From Herbinix sp. (GTDB taxonomy: Bacteria > Bacillota > Clostridia > Lachnospirales > Lachnospiraceae), in the NCBI GenBank assembly GCA_029240245.1, contig JARBTJ010000006.1, forward strand, positions 40,258 to 104,257: a DNA stretch of 64,000 nucleotides. Reading direction: 5' to 3'. Shown here in pieces: positions 9,477 to 18,868 of the stretch (positions within the stretch are counted from its first letter, which is position 1; every line of letters begins with the position of its first letter). Under the pieces are notes generated by a model that was not told the DNA's origin, did not search any database, and saw nothing but the letters and a program-made list of their open reading frames with translations. The position numbers were made by a program, and so were the translations under genes.

Positions 9477-9713
9477 ATGGATTTAAACAAAATCAAGGAA
9501 TTAGTTGCAGAACAATTAGGAGTTGACGTAGCAGAGCTTACCGAGAGCACTTCATTAAAGGATGATTTAAATGCAGATTCCTTAGATCTTTTTCAAATCA
9601 TCATGTCCTTAGAGGAGGAATTCGGTATCGAAATTCCTACTGAAGATACAGAAAGCATCCGTACCATCGGTGATATTGAAAGTTACTTAAACAGCAAAAA
9701 CGAAGAGGCTTAA
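9477..9713 (+). CDS. acpP: Acyl carrier protein
   Basis: 78-residue acidic carrier that holds growing acyl chains on a phosphopantetheine arm. The attachment serine is in the DSL motif (LNADSLDLFQIIMSLEEEFG, Ser near residue 36). Preceded by TTAGGAGGATTTTAAA. The 495-base gap from fabH contains repeat copy A, and a separate promoter is possible there but none was clear. Followed by the tandem repeat array and fabK. Confidence 0.97.
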   Translation: MDLNKIKELVAEQLGVDVAELTESTSLKDDLNADSLDLFQIIMSLEEEFGIEIPTEDTESIRTIGDIESYLNSKNEEA

Positions 9714-9810
9714 TAAGTAAAGCATAGATAAGTACCGGAGGAATACCTTCTGTCGACTTGCGAGGAAAACCTTCGAAAGCAGGAGGGTATTTTACTTTCT
9801 ACACTTATGA

Positions 9811-9906
9811 CAGGAGGAAAATCCTCCAAAACCAGGAGGAAAATCCTCCAAAACCAGGAGGAAAATCCTCCAAAACCAGGAGGAAAATCCTCCAAAACCA
9901 GGAGGA
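9811..9906 (+). repeat. Tandem 22-bp repeats, each an SD/anti-SD hairpin
   Basis: Four exact tandem copies of a 22-bp unit (CAGGAGGAAAATCCTCCAAAAC) occupy 9811-9898, and a fifth partial copy (9899-9906) supplies the AGGAGG ribosome site of fabK. Each unit contains the palindrome GGAGGAAAATCCTCC, i.e. a perfect Shine-Dalgarno sequence paired with its complement around AAAA/T. Not CRISPR: there are no spacers. Confidence 0.95.
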
Positions 9907-9917
9907 TATGGTAGAAA

Positions 9918-10850
9918 ATGAATTCACGTATATGTGAACTGTTAAATATAGAATACCCCATTTTCCAAGGAGCAATGGCTAGAATATCCGATGCCTCATT
10001 GGCAGCGGCTGTATCGGAAGCAGGTGGACTTGGAATTATTGCAGGGGGTACTGCACCGGTTGATTATGTTCGCGCGGAAGTACGTAAAGCAAAGGAACTT
10101 ACGAAAAAACCCTTTGGCGTAAATATTATGTTACTCAGTGAAAATGCAGATGCAATCGCTGCTATGGTATGCGAAGAAGAAGTTAAGGTAGTCACAACAG
10201 GCGCTGGCGCACCGGGAAAATATATGGAAATGTGGAAGGATCATGGAATTAAGGTAATCCCGGTGGTTCCATCGGTAGCAATTGCAAAGCGAATGGTACG
10301 CAGCGGTGCAGACGCAGTAATAGCCGAAGGTACCGAATCCGGCGGTCATGTGGGTGAATTGACCACGATGGTTCTTGTTCCGCAGATTGTAGATGCTGTA
10401 GCTGTGCCGGTGATTGCAGCCGGAGGAATTGGTGATGGAAGAGGTATCGCAGCGGCATTTATGCTGGGGGCAGAAGGTGTTCAGATCGGAACCCGCTTTT
10501 TAACGGCTCATGAGTGTACCGTTCATCCTAATTATAAGCAGAAAATATTAAATGCTAAGGATATCGATACTGTGGTTACCGGACGTAGTACGGGACATCC
10601 GGTTCGAACCTTAAAGAATAAATTAAGCCGCAAATTTGCAGAGCTAGAAGCTTCCAATGCACCCGTCCAGGAAATAGAACAACTGGGAGTCGGAGCACTT
10701 GCGAAAGCAGTTGTCCAGGGCGATACAGAATTCGGCAGTATCATGGCCGGACAGATTGCGGCTATCGTAAACAAGGAACAAAGCTGTAAAGAGATTATAA
10801 CCGAAATGCTTACAGAGGCAGAAGCATTGCTTCATAAGGAGTGGAGGTAA
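9918..10850 (+). CDS. fabK: Enoyl-ACP reductase II, FMN-dependent
   Basis: Catalyses the last reduction of each elongation cycle with NAD(P)H and FMN; the FabK class is unrelated to FabI and is known to be insensitive to triclosan. 310 residues. Nitronate-monooxygenase-like TIM barrel: YPIFQGAMARISDASLAAAVSEAGGLGIIAGG at the N-terminus, then GTESGGHVGE and VPVIAAGGIGDGRG with GAEGVQIGTRFL for FMN phosphate binding. Its ribosome site is the truncated last unit of the SD-hairpin array. Stop codon lies 2 bases before the fabD start. Confidence 0.95.
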   Translation: MNSRICELLNIEYPIFQGAMARISDASLAAAVSEAGGLGIIAGGTAPVDYVRAEVRKAKELTKKPFGVNIMLLSENADAIAAMVCEEEVKVVTTGAGAPGKYMEMWKDHGIKVIPVVPSVAIAKRMVRSGADAVIAEGTESGGHVGELTTMVLVPQIVDAVAVPVIAAGGIGDGRGIAAAFMLGAEGVQIGTRFLTAHECTVHPNYKQKILNAKDIDTVVTGRSTGHPVRTLKNKLSRKFAELEASNAPVQEIEQLGVGALAKAVVQGDTEFGSIMAGQIAAIVNKEQSCKEIITEMLTEAEALLHKEWR

Positions 10851-10852
10851 TT

Positions 10853-11794
10853 ATGGTAAAGACCGCATTTATATTTTCCGGGCAGGGGTCCCAGTATATC
10901 GGAATGGGAAAAGAGCTATATGATAATTTTCCAGTCTGTAAACAAACCTTTGAAGAAGCAAGTGACAGCCTTCAAATGGATTTAATGCAGCTTGTATTTC
11001 ATGGCCGTAAGGAGGATTTGGATCTTACGGAGAATACCCAGCCGGCAGTTGTCACAACCTCAATCGCAGCGTTTCGAGCTTTCTCCGAATGTGGAGTCGT
11101 ACCGGATGTCGCTGCAGGCTTAAGCCTGGGTGAATATTCTGCATTAACTGCAAGCGGTGTGTTTGCATTATCCCAAGTGGTTCCATTGGTAAGAAAACGC
11201 GGACGTTTCATGCAGGAAGCAGTTCCGGAGGGCATCGGCAAAATGAATGCTATCTTAGGCTTATCGGAAGATAAGGTTAGAGAAGCTTGCTTAGAAGCGA
11301 AAGCCTTTGGCATCGTAGAGGCGGCTAATTTTAACTGTCCAGGACAGACTGTCATCGGTGGTGAAATTAAGGCTGTCGATGAAGCAGCGAGAATTGCTAA
11401 GGAAAAAGGAGCTATGAAGACAATTGATCTTACCGTAAGTGCTCCGTTTCATACCTCCATGTTAAAACCGGCTGCAGATAAGTTGAAAAATGAGTTAGAA
11501 CCGTTAACCTTAGGTGACTTAAAAATTCCTGTGATCAGCAACGTACATGCTGACTTTATAAAGAGCTCCGATGAAGTAAAAGAGCTTTTATATCGCCAGG
11601 TAATGAACAGTGTTCTATGGGAGCAGACCATAAGAAGGATGATTGATTACGGTGTCAGAAATTTTGTTGAAATCGGACCGGGTAAAACACTATCGGGTTT
11701 TGTAAAGAAGATCGATCGTGGTCTTGGAATTTATAATGTAGAAGATATGGCTTCCCTAGAAGCTGCTGCTTCAGCGTTGAAAGCGGCTAAATAG
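10853..11794 (+). CDS. fabD: Malonyl-CoA:ACP transacylase
   Basis: Transfers malonyl from CoA to ACP. 313 residues. GQGSQYIGMGKELY at the N-terminus, active-site Ser91 in GLSLGEYSA and the catalytic His in SAPFHTSML (about residue 197) are present. The start is taken as ATG 10853; the GTG at 10841 belongs to its ribosome site GTGGAGGT. Tightly linked to fabK and fabG. Confidence 0.96.
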   Translation: MVKTAFIFSGQGSQYIGMGKELYDNFPVCKQTFEEASDSLQMDLMQLVFHGRKEDLDLTENTQPAVVTTSIAAFRAFSECGVVPDVAAGLSLGEYSALTASGVFALSQVVPLVRKRGRFMQEAVPEGIGKMNAILGLSEDKVREACLEAKAFGIVEAANFNCPGQTVIGGEIKAVDEAARIAKEKGAMKTIDLTVSAPFHTSMLKPAADKLKNELEPLTLGDLKIPVISNVHADFIKSSDEVKELLYRQVMNSVLWEQTIRRMIDYGVRNFVEIGPGKTLSGFVKKIDRGLGIYNVEDMASLEAAASALKAAK

Positions 11795-11810
11795 AAAGGA
11801 TATAATAACT

Positions 11811-12551
11811 ATGCTGAATGGTAAGATTGCAGTTATAACCGGAGCAGGCAGAGGTATTGGCAGAGCGATTGCCTTACACTTTGTTCAGAACGGAGCAAAG
11901 GTAGTAGTAAATTACCGAAGCAGTATTACCCAGGTTGAGGAATTACTGGAGACGATTAAGAATGCCGGCGGAGAAGCAATTGCGGTTCAGGCAGATGTAA
12001 GTCGGGATGAACAGGCAAAGGAGTTAATCGTGACGGCAGTGAAACAATTCGGAAGGCTTGATATATTGGTAAATAATGCCGGAATTACGAAAGATAATCT
12101 TCTTATGCGTATGTCTGAGGCAGACTTTAACAGCGTCATTGATATTAATTTAAAGGGTACATTTTTATGTACAAAATACGCTTCAACTGTTATGCTGAAA
12201 CAAAAGAGTGGTAAAATAATCAACATATCCTCAGTGGTAGGTGTGACCGGAAATGCGGGGCAGACGAATTATGCTGCATCAAAGGCCGGAGTCATCGGAC
12301 TTACCAAAGCAGCAGCAAGAGAATTGGCTACCAGGGGGATCACGGTAAATGCTGTTGCACCGGGCTTCATTGAAACTGACATGACAGATCATCTTCCGGA
12401 TAAAGTAAAGGAAGCAAGTATTTCAAATATTCCGTTGAAGCGTTTTGGTAAGGCAGAGGAAATTGCAGGTGCTGTCAGCTTTTTGGCATCTGAAGCAGCA
12501 AACTATATTACCGGCCAGGTACTTATGGTTGATGGTGGCATGGTAATGTAA
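11811..12551 (+). CDS. fabG: 3-oxoacyl-ACP reductase
   Basis: NADPH-dependent short-chain dehydrogenase, 246 residues. Cofactor loop TGAGRGIG (about 10-17), NNAG (about 87), catalytic Ser in NISSVVG (about 138) and YAASKAG (Tyr about 151, Lys about 155). C-terminal ITGQVLMVDGGMVM is typical of FabG. 16 bases after fabD with GAAAGGATAT as ribosome site. Confidence 0.96.
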   Translation: MLNGKIAVITGAGRGIGRAIALHFVQNGAKVVVNYRSSITQVEELLETIKNAGGEAIAVQADVSRDEQAKELIVTAVKQFGRLDILVNNAGITKDNLLMRMSEADFNSVIDINLKGTFLCTKYASTVMLKQKSGKIINISSVVGVTGNAGQTNYAASKAGVIGLTKAAARELATRGITVNAVAPGFIETDMTDHLPDKVKEASISNIPLKRFGKAEEIAGAVSFLASEAANYITGQVLMVDGGMVM

Positions 12552-12573
12552 CATAGATAGGAGGATACCATTT

Positions 12574-13815
12574 ATGGATCATAGAGTAGTCGTAACCGGG
12601 ATGGGCGCAATTACCCCAATTGGTAATAGCGTCAGGGAATTTTTTGATAATGTAAAGGCAGGAAAATGTGGAATTGATTTTATCAAAGCTTTTGATACAG
12701 AGAATTATGGTGTAAAATTAGCTGCAGAGGTAAAAAACTTTGAGCCCAAGAATTATATGGATGCAAAGGAAGCCAGAAGAATGGATCGTTTTTCCCAGTT
12801 TGCTATAGCAGCAGCGAAAGAAGCAGTAGAGGATTCCGGTTTAGATTTAGGTACAATTGATATGGATCGCTTTGGAGTAATCGTAGGATCAGGAATCGGT
12901 GGCCTTGATAATATTGAGAAGGAAGCAAAGAATTTATTCGATAAAGGTCCCAGACGCATTAACCCCCTGTTTATTCCTATGATCATATCTAATATGGCTG
13001 CAGGAAACGTTGCTATTAAATTTGGAGCAAGAGGTGTTTGCACGAATATTGTGACTGCCTGTGCTACCGGTACTCATAGCATCGGAGAAGCTTTCCGTAG
13101 TATTAAGCATGGTTATTCCGACGTTATGCTGGCAGGAGGGACAGAAGGATCAATTACACCTCTTGGAGTGGCAGGTTTCGCATCTTTAACTGCGCTATCA
13201 ACAAGTACAGATCCAAACAGAGCCTCCATACCGTTTGATAAGGACAGGGATGGTTTTGTTATGGGAGAAGGTGCCGGAATTCTTGTTCTTGAGCAATATG
13301 AGCATGCAGTAGCAAGAGGAGCTAAAATCTATGCTGAGGTTGTCGGTTATGGTGCAACCTGTGATGCATATCATATCACTTCACCGTCTCCGGAAGGACA
13401 TAGCGGAGCAAAGGCTATGACACTTGCAATGCAGGAGGCAAATATTACGTCAAAGGATTTGTCCTATATTAATGCTCACGGAACCAGTACACCAATTAAT
13501 GATAAATTCGAGACAATAGCAATGAAAAAGGCGATGGGTGAGGATGCATATCATATAGCAATCAGTTCCACGAAATCAATGATTGGACATTTGCTTGGTG
13601 CAGCAGGTGCAGTTGAAGCAGTTGTTAGTATCAAGGCTATTGAGGAAGGTTATATCCCGGCAACCATCGGATTAGTAAATCCGGATGAGGATTGTGATCT
13701 GGATTATGTTCCGGGTACCGGAAGAAGCCAAAAGGTATCCTATGCCATGTCAAATTCACTGGGCTTTGGCGGCCATAATGCAACTCTTATCTTTAAAAAC
13801 ATGGAGGTATCATAG
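12574..13815 (+). CDS. fabF: 3-oxoacyl-ACP synthase II
   Basis: Elongating condensing enzyme, 413 residues. Cys-His-His triad: TACATGTHSIGEAF (Cys about 165), INAHGTSTPIND (His about 305) and STKSMIGHLLGAAG (His about 341). C-terminal NSLGFGGHNATLIF is complete. Its stop codon TAG shares its last base with the GTG start of accB, indicating translational coupling. Confidence 0.96.
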   Translation: MDHRVVVTGMGAITPIGNSVREFFDNVKAGKCGIDFIKAFDTENYGVKLAAEVKNFEPKNYMDAKEARRMDRFSQFAIAAAKEAVEDSGLDLGTIDMDRFGVIVGSGIGGLDNIEKEAKNLFDKGPRRINPLFIPMIISNMAAGNVAIKFGARGVCTNIVTACATGTHSIGEAFRSIKHGYSDVMLAGGTEGSITPLGVAGFASLTALSTSTDPNRASIPFDKDRDGFVMGEGAGILVLEQYEHAVARGAKIYAEVVGYGATCDAYHITSPSPEGHSGAKAMTLAMQEANITSKDLSYINAHGTSTPINDKFETIAMKKAMGEDAYHIAISSTKSMIGHLLGAAGAVEAVVSIKAIEEGYIPATIGLVNPDEDCDLDYVPGTGRSQKVSYAMSNSLGFGGHNATLIFKNMEVS

Positions 13816-14288
13816 TGGATTATCAGGTAATTCTTAATTTAATGAAGGAAATGAATCAGACTGATTTAACAAAGCTTGAAATAGAAGATAATAACGGTAC
13901 ACGTATCTGTATGGAAAAAGCTTCTCCCGTAGCTTACGCACCTGCTTTAACTATGCCGGTTCCTATGCCTCAGGTAAATGTAACTGCTCCGGCTGCTGCA
14001 GCTCCTGTGGCTGCGCCTGCTGAAACAGTAGATAAGCAACCGGTTGAGTTGGATGGAAAGAAAATACTTTCCCCCATGGTTGGAACCTTCTATTCACAGG
14101 CATCACCCGAAAAACCGGCGTTTGTAAAAGTCGGAGACAAGGTAAAGAAGGGTCAGACGCTCTGTATTATCGAGGCTATGAAATTGATGAATGAAATCGA
14201 AAGTGAATATGACGGTGAGGTTGTTCAGATACTGATCGATAACGAAGAAATGGTGCAATTCGGTCAGCCGCTGTTCGTGATCCGGTAA
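13815..14288 (+). CDS. accB: Biotin carboxyl carrier protein of acetyl-CoA carboxylase
   Basis: 157 residues. A flexible Ala/Pro linker (residues about 38-76) precedes the biotinyl domain with EAMKLMNE, biotinylated at Lys123. GTG start, overlapping the fabF stop by one base and preceded by GGAGGT. Carries CO2 from AccC to the AccAD carboxyltransferase to form malonyl-CoA. Confidence 0.96.
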   Translation: MDYQVILNLMKEMNQTDLTKLEIEDNNGTRICMEKASPVAYAPALTMPVPMPQVNVTAPAAAAPVAAPAETVDKQPVELDGKKILSPMVGTFYSQASPEKPAFVKVGDKVKKGQTLCIIEAMKLMNEIESEYDGEVVQILIDNEEMVQFGQPLFVIR

Positions 14289-14344
14289 TATATAATTCAT
14301 TAACCAAGATTAGGTTTCCGGCAATACGAGGTGCATTAACCGAT

Positions 14345-14383
14345 ACCCACACTAAAATCCGCAAAAATCCCAGAGGTGTGGGT
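14345..14383 (+). promoter_or_regulatory. Hairpin in the accB-fabZ gap
   Basis: ACCCACAC (14345-14352) pairs with GTGTGGGT (14376-14383), extended by a flanking CCGA/TTCGG pair. No T tract follows, so this is more likely an RNA processing or stabilising structure than a terminator. Confidence 0.4.
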
Positions 14384-14441
14384 TGATTCGGAAAGTATGA
14401 TCGATCTGTTAATATGGTTAGCTGATGACGATAAATCAGAA

Positions 14442-14543
14442 AACAATGGTAATTGAAGACGAATAGTTGTCAGGAGATAAATACTAATAGGTAGATGAAT
14501 GCTAATCGGGAACAATAATAGTTGAAGATGAATGGTTGTCAGG
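14442..14543 (+). repeat. 33-bp imperfect direct repeat in the accB-fabZ gap
   Basis: 14442-14474 and 14511-14543 agree at 28 of 33 positions (core TTGAAGAYGAATRGTTGTCAGG is shared). The spacing is 69 bp. The 437-base gap otherwise holds a hairpin and the fabZ promoter. Confidence 0.75.
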
Positions 14544-14615
14544 TAATTTATTTCTAAGAAGGCTTAATATTAATCAAAAAACATGAATAACTTAGAACGA
14601 ATTTTTATGTGATTT

Positions 14616-14644
14616 TTGGCTGTGTTTTATACAATCGATATAGT
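14616..14644 (+). promoter_or_regulatory. Internal promoter before fabZ
   Basis: TTGGCT (14616-14621) and TATAGT (14639-14644) are separated by 17 bp, about 80 bases before the fabZ start. It suggests the fabZ-accCDA segment can be transcribed independently. No FabT palindrome is seen here. Confidence 0.5.
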
Positions 14645-14725
14645 AAAAGCTGTAGGTATCTGTATTTTATATGGAATGTGTTTGGATTTGATTGTCTGTT
14701 CTTGATGGAAAGGATATATAAACAT

Positions 14726-15148
14726 ATGTTAAATATTGATGATATACAAAAAATATTACCACATAGACCCCCGTTTTTATTGGTGGACCGTATTGATGAA
14801 ATGGAGCCGGGAAAGCATGCCATCGGTCGTAAATGTGTTACCATGAATGAACCCTTCTTTGTGGGTCATTTTCCCGGAAAGGCAGTAATGCCCGGAGTAC
14901 TTATACTGGAAGCACTAGCGCAGACCGGCGCTTTAGTAATGCTTAGTTTAGAAAAAAATGCAGGCAAAATTGTATATTTTGGTGGCATAGATAATGTAAA
15001 ATTTAAACGACAGGTAGTACCCGGAGATGTATTAAAACTCGAAGTAGAAATAACAAAAAGTAAGGGTAATTTTGGTTTAGGCACCGCAGTCGCCACCGTG
15101 GATGACCAGGTTGCAGTTGAAGCGGTTCTTACTTTTGCCATTGGATAG
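14726..15148 (+). CDS. fabZ: 3-hydroxyacyl-ACP dehydratase
   Basis: 140-residue hot-dog-fold dehydratase. [13 protein letters not shown] at residues 10-22, active His in [20 protein letters not shown], and [15 protein letters not shown] follow the FabZ pattern. ATG 14726 is chosen (GGAAAGGATAT upstream; [14 protein letters not shown] matches the family start); the frame is open back to 14609 without a site. The cluster has no FabM or FabA, so a FabZ paralogue elsewhere or FabZ itself would have to make unsaturated chains. Confidence 0.94.
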   Translation: MLNIDDIQKILPHRPPFLLVDRIDEMEPGKHAIGRKCVTMNEPFFVGHFPGKAVMPGVLILEALAQTGALVMLSLEKNAGKIVYFGGIDNVKFKRQVVPGDVLKLEVEITKSKGNFGLGTAVATVDDQVAVEAVLTFAIG

Positions 15149-15186
15149 AAATCAATATATCAACGGACGAAACAAGGAGAAATGCA

Positions 15187-16533
15187 ATGTTTAAAAAAAT
15201 ATTAATAGCAAATCGAGGCGAAATTGCTGTCCGCATCATACGTGCCTGTAGAGAAATGGGTATCAAAACGGTGGCAGTATACTCGGAAGCAGATAAGGAA
15301 GCACTTCATGTAATGCTGGCTGATGAAGCGGTTTGCATCGGTCCGGCAAAGTCCAAGGATAGTTATTTAAATATGCAGAACATAATCAGTGCGACTGTTT
15401 TAACCGGCGCAACTGCAATTCACCCGGGTTTTGGCTTCCTGTCGGAGAACAGTTCCTTTGCAAGAATGTGTGCAGACTGTAATATCACATTTATCGGACC
15501 CAATGCGGATACTATAGATTTATTGGGTAACAAATCGAAAGCCCGTGAAACCATGCAAAAGGCTGGGGTTTCTGTAGTCCCCGGATCGGATGGAGAACTG
15601 GAATGTGTTAAGGACGCCGCAGCACTGGCGGAAAAAATCGGTTTTCCGGTAATGATTAAGGCTTCCGCCGGCGGTGGTGGTAAGGGTATGAGAGCCGTAT
15701 ATGCAGCCGAGGACTTAGAAGGCTTATTTAATGCAGCGAAAGCAGAAGCGAAGGCGGCATTCGGTGACGATAAATTATATATGGAGAAATTAATTGTTCA
15801 CCCCAAGCATATTGAGTTTCAGATTTTGGCTGACAGCCATGGAAATGTAATTCATTTGGGCGAGCGTGACTGCTCCGTACAAAGAAGAAATCAAAAAATG
15901 ATGGAGGAAGCTCCTTCCTCCCTGATGAGCAAGGAACTTCGGAAAAAGATGGGTGATGCAGCAGTAAAGGCAGCGAAAGCCACCGGTTATGTTAATGCCG
16001 GAACCATCGAATTCTTATTAGACCAGCTGGGAAATTATTATTTCATGGAAATGAATACAAGAATCCAGGTGGAACATCCGGTTACCGAGATGGTTACCGG
16101 GATCGATATGATTAAGGAACAAATTCGAATTGCCAATGGTGAATGGATGCCTTATCAGCAAAAGGATATTGAAATCAGAGGCCATGCGATTGAATGCAGA
16201 ATAAATGCGGAAGACCCGAAACGAAACTTTATGCCCTGTCCGGGAAAAATTGAGAACCTTTTATTCCCGGGTGGAAATGGTATTCGTGTAGACAGTGCTC
16301 TATATCCGGGTTATGTGGTTCCTCCCTGTTATGATTCCATGCTTGCGAAGGTAATCGCTTACGGCAAAGACAGGGATGAAGCAATCCAGAGAATGAAACG
16401 TGCTCTTTCTGAAATAGTAATTGAAGGTATTCAAACCAATACAGAATTTCAGTATGAGTTATTAGAACGGGAAGAAATTATTACAGGAAGATATAATACA
16501 GGCTTGATTGAAGGAATGAAGCATAATGAATAA
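15187..16533 (+). CDS. accC: Acetyl-CoA carboxylase, biotin carboxylase subunit
   Basis: ATP-dependent carboxylation of biotin on AccB. 448 residues. [24 protein letters not shown] at the N-terminus, ATP-grasp glycine loop [12 protein letters not shown] (about 159), HPKHIEFQ (about 208), [12 protein letters not shown] (about 231) and [15 protein letters not shown] (about 286). Its end overlaps accD by 8 bases. Confidence 0.97.
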   Translation: MFKKILIANRGEIAVRIIRACREMGIKTVAVYSEADKEALHVMLADEAVCIGPAKSKDSYLNMQNIISATVLTGATAIHPGFGFLSENSSFARMCADCNITFIGPNADTIDLLGNKSKARETMQKAGVSVVPGSDGELECVKDAAALAEKIGFPVMIKASAGGGGKGMRAVYAAEDLEGLFNAAKAEAKAAFGDDKLYMEKLIVHPKHIEFQILADSHGNVIHLGERDCSVQRRNQKMMEEAPSSLMSKELRKKMGDAAVKAAKATGYVNAGTIEFLLDQLGNYYFMEMNTRIQVEHPVTEMVTGIDMIKEQIRIANGEWMPYQQKDIEIRGHAIECRINAEDPKRNFMPCPGKIENLLFPGGNGIRVDSALYPGYVVPPCYDSMLAKVIAYGKDRDEAIQRMKRALSEIVIEGIQTNTEFQYELLEREEIITGRYNTGLIEGMKHNE

Positions 16534-17434
16534 GAATCCGTTTAAGTCAAAGCAATATGCAACAACTGAAATTTTCCGGGCCAGACCGCGTGATGTTGAA
16601 AAGCCGGAGGAGGACCGTCCCAATGTGCCTCAAGGTATTATGACGAAATGCCCCCGCTGCACAAAGGTAATCTATACGAAACTCCTTTTAAAGAATTTTA
16701 AAAGGTGTGATGAGTGCGGCTATAATTTCAAGGTATTATCAAATGAACGATTTGCCATGATTCTTGATGACGGCGAATTAATTGAATATGATAAGCATGT
16801 AACAACAAAAGACCCGCTTTCCTTTCCGGGCTATGGTGATAAGCTGGTGAAGACCCAGACGATGACAGGACTGGTAGACGGTTTGGTAACCGGTAAAGGT
16901 AAAATCGGCGGGTGTCCGGTAATGCTGGGTGTAATGGATGCAGCCTTTTTCATGGGCAGCATGGGAACTGCCATCGGTGAGAAGCTTGCAAGGTTATTCG
17001 AACGAGCCACCAAAGAAAGACTTCCGGTGATTGTATTTACCGCTTCGGGAGGAGCCAGAATGCAGGAGGGGATCTTTTCTCTGATGCAGATGGCAAAGGT
17101 AAGTGCTGCAGTTGCTAGACACAGTGAAGCAGGTCTATTATACATCACAGTGCTTACTGACCCTACCACTGGAGGCGTTACAGCAAGCTTTGCAATGCTT
17201 GGAGATATTATTTTGGCAGAGCCGGGAGCGCTGATTGGATTTGCCGGACCAAGAGTAATTGAACAGACCATTGGGCAAAAACTTCCGGAGGGTTTTCAAA
17301 GAGCAGAATTTCTACTGGAGCACGGTTTTGTAGATCAGATTGTACCCAGGGATCAGCTAAAAATAACACTTGGAACCATCTTAAAGTTACATGCAGCAGC
17401 TGATAAGGATTTGACCGATCAGGTATCATCTTAA
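16526..17434 (+). CDS. accD: Acetyl-CoA carboxylase carboxyltransferase beta subunit
   Basis: 302 residues. An N-terminal zinc ribbon has Cys42, Cys45, Cys61 and Cys64 (CPRC...CDEC). The crotonase-fold domain shows [12 protein letters not shown] and [18 protein letters not shown]. It starts inside the accC end, and ends 10 bases before accA, so the three are translationally linked. Confidence 0.97.
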   Translation: MNKNPFKSKQYATTEIFRARPRDVEKPEEDRPNVPQGIMTKCPRCTKVIYTKLLLKNFKRCDECGYNFKVLSNERFAMILDDGELIEYDKHVTTKDPLSFPGYGDKLVKTQTMTGLVDGLVTGKGKIGGCPVMLGVMDAAFFMGSMGTAIGEKLARLFERATKERLPVIVFTASGGARMQEGIFSLMQMAKVSAAVARHSEAGLLYITVLTDPTTGGVTASFAMLGDIILAEPGALIGFAGPRVIEQTIGQKLPEGFQRAEFLLEHGFVDQIVPRDQLKITLGTILKLHAAADKDLTDQVSS

Positions 17435-17444
17435 GGAGGGCAAC

Positions 17445-18230
17445 ATGGAATTAACACCTTGGGAAAAAGTGAAACTGGCTCGAATGCCATTAAGACCAAC
17501 AGGTCTCGATTATATAGAGCGTATCTTTACTAATTTTCTTGAGCTGCACGGTGACCGTTATTATGGGGAGGACCGGGCAATCGTAGGCGGAATAGCATTC
17601 TTTAATGGGATACCGGTAACTGTAATAGCACAACAAAAGGGCAGAAATACGAAGGAAAACATCGCAAGAAACTTCTCCATGCCCCATCCTGAAGGATATC
17701 GAAAGGCGCTTCGTTTAATGAAACAGGCAGAAAAATTCCATCGTCCGATCATCTGCTTTATCGATACCCCGGGAGCCTTCTGCGGCTTAGGTGCTGAAGA
17801 ACGAGGACAGGGAGAGGCAATCGCATCTAACTTAGCTGAAATGATGCTCCTAAAGACTCCGATTGTATCTATTGTAATATCGGAGGGCGGTAGCGGCGGT
17901 GCACTGGCACTTGGTGTAGCAGATAAGGTATACATGCTGGAACATGCGATTTATTCCATTCTTTCACCGGAGGGTTTTGCTAGTATTCTTTATAAGGATT
18001 CCTCAAAGGCAGAGCAGGCATCGAAGGATATGAAGCTAACCGCGCAGGATTTACTTTCATTCGGAGTTATCGATGGGATTATTCCTGAACCGGTGGGCGG
18101 TGCACATACTGACTTTGATAAAATCATGCTGAGCGTAAAATCGGTGATAGAAGCAGATTTAGAGGATTTACTGAAACTTCCGATGGATACGATGTTAGAG
18201 ATGCGATATCAGAAATACAGGAAGATATAA
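17445..18230 (+). CDS. accA: Acetyl-CoA carboxylase carboxyltransferase alpha subunit
   Basis: 261 residues, forms the carboxyltransferase with Acc[62 protein letters not shown] and [15 protein letters not shown] are family motifs. Preceded by AAGGAGGGCAAC. Last gene of the cluster, followed by a strong terminator. The N-terminal helical arm of about 55 residues found in E. coli AccA is absent, as in other Firmicutes. Confidence 0.97.
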   Translation: MELTPWEKVKLARMPLRPTGLDYIERIFTNFLELHGDRYYGEDRAIVGGIAFFNGIPVTVIAQQKGRNTKENIARNFSMPHPEGYRKALRLMKQAEKFHRPIICFIDTPGAFCGLGAEERGQGEAIASNLAEMMLLKTPIVSIVISEGGSGGALALGVADKVYMLEHAIYSILSPEGFASILYKDSSKAEQASKDMKLTAQDLLSFGVIDGIIPEPVGGAHTDFDKIMLSVKSVIEADLEDLLKLPMDTMLEMRYQKYRKI

Positions 18231-18273
18231 TTTGAAAATTGCTATGCCGGAGCATAACTGCATTGGATATAGA

Positions 18274-18362
18274 AAGAAGGAGGAAATTTGAAGTATTCTC
18301 TAATTGTTAGTCAAAAAACTAACAAAGGAGATGTACTTCAAATAAACTCCTTCTTTTTTTAC
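18274..18362 (+). terminator. Long terminator after accA (palindromic family B)
   Basis: AAGAAGGAG (18274-18282) pairs with CTCCTTCTT (18347-18355) followed by a T tract. Inner pairs are TTGAAGTA/TACTTCAA and GTTAGT/ACTAAC. A related but decayed left arm recurs at 21747-21785. Confidence 0.85.
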
Positions 18363-18455
18363 ATAGACATTAATTATGTATAAAAGTGGTAATTATTCAA
18401 GTTTTTTTAGCCCATCAAAAAGCTCGTTATAATTCAAGCCGTATATCCCAATAAG

Positions 18456-18854
18456 GTGATATACGCAATTTCCTGCTCCAAAATTCAAATGATTGGATTA
18501 ATGATATCGGTATTATGCTATGGAATTACAGTACTGATTTATACAGCCATTTGTCTTTGGGGTGTTTATCTGTTACAACCCGGAGATGAAATGGGTTATG
18601 CCGTTCTGAATTTTTACATATTACTGCCAACCATTTCTTTTATTATAGCGCTTATTATTAGCTTGAAGAATGGTTTTATGTATTACCTTTATCCAATATT
18701 TGTAGGAGCTTTGGGTGGTATAATACCATTTTTCGTATTTCATAACATCCAAGGTATCAATATAATCTTTGCATTTGTACCAGCATCGATAGGAGCTTTA
18801 ATAGGAACACTTGACAATCATAAAATGAAAAAGGGACTTTTTGCAGAAAAATAA
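18456..18854 (+). CDS. Small four-helix membrane protein, unknown function
   Basis: 132 residues if the GTG at 18456 is used, or 121 from the ATG at 18489; neither has a good ribosome site, so the start is unsure. Four hydrophobic segments (about residues 12-41, 50-69, 74-96, 100-120) and a short basic C-terminus. No family recognised. It stands alone between the acc terminator and a convergent gene. Confidence 0.55.
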   Translation: MIYAISCSKIQMIGLMISVLCYGITVLIYTAICLWGVYLLQPGDEMGYAVLNFYILLPTISFIIALIISLKNGFMYYLYPIFVGALGGIIPFFVFHNIQGINIIFAFVPASIGALIGTLDNHKMKKGLFAEK

Positions 18855-18868
18855 ATGCTTCTGCTTCC

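Noticed and set aside
9811..9906. CRISPR array
   Set aside because: The repeats are directly adjacent with no spacers, and no cas genes are present.
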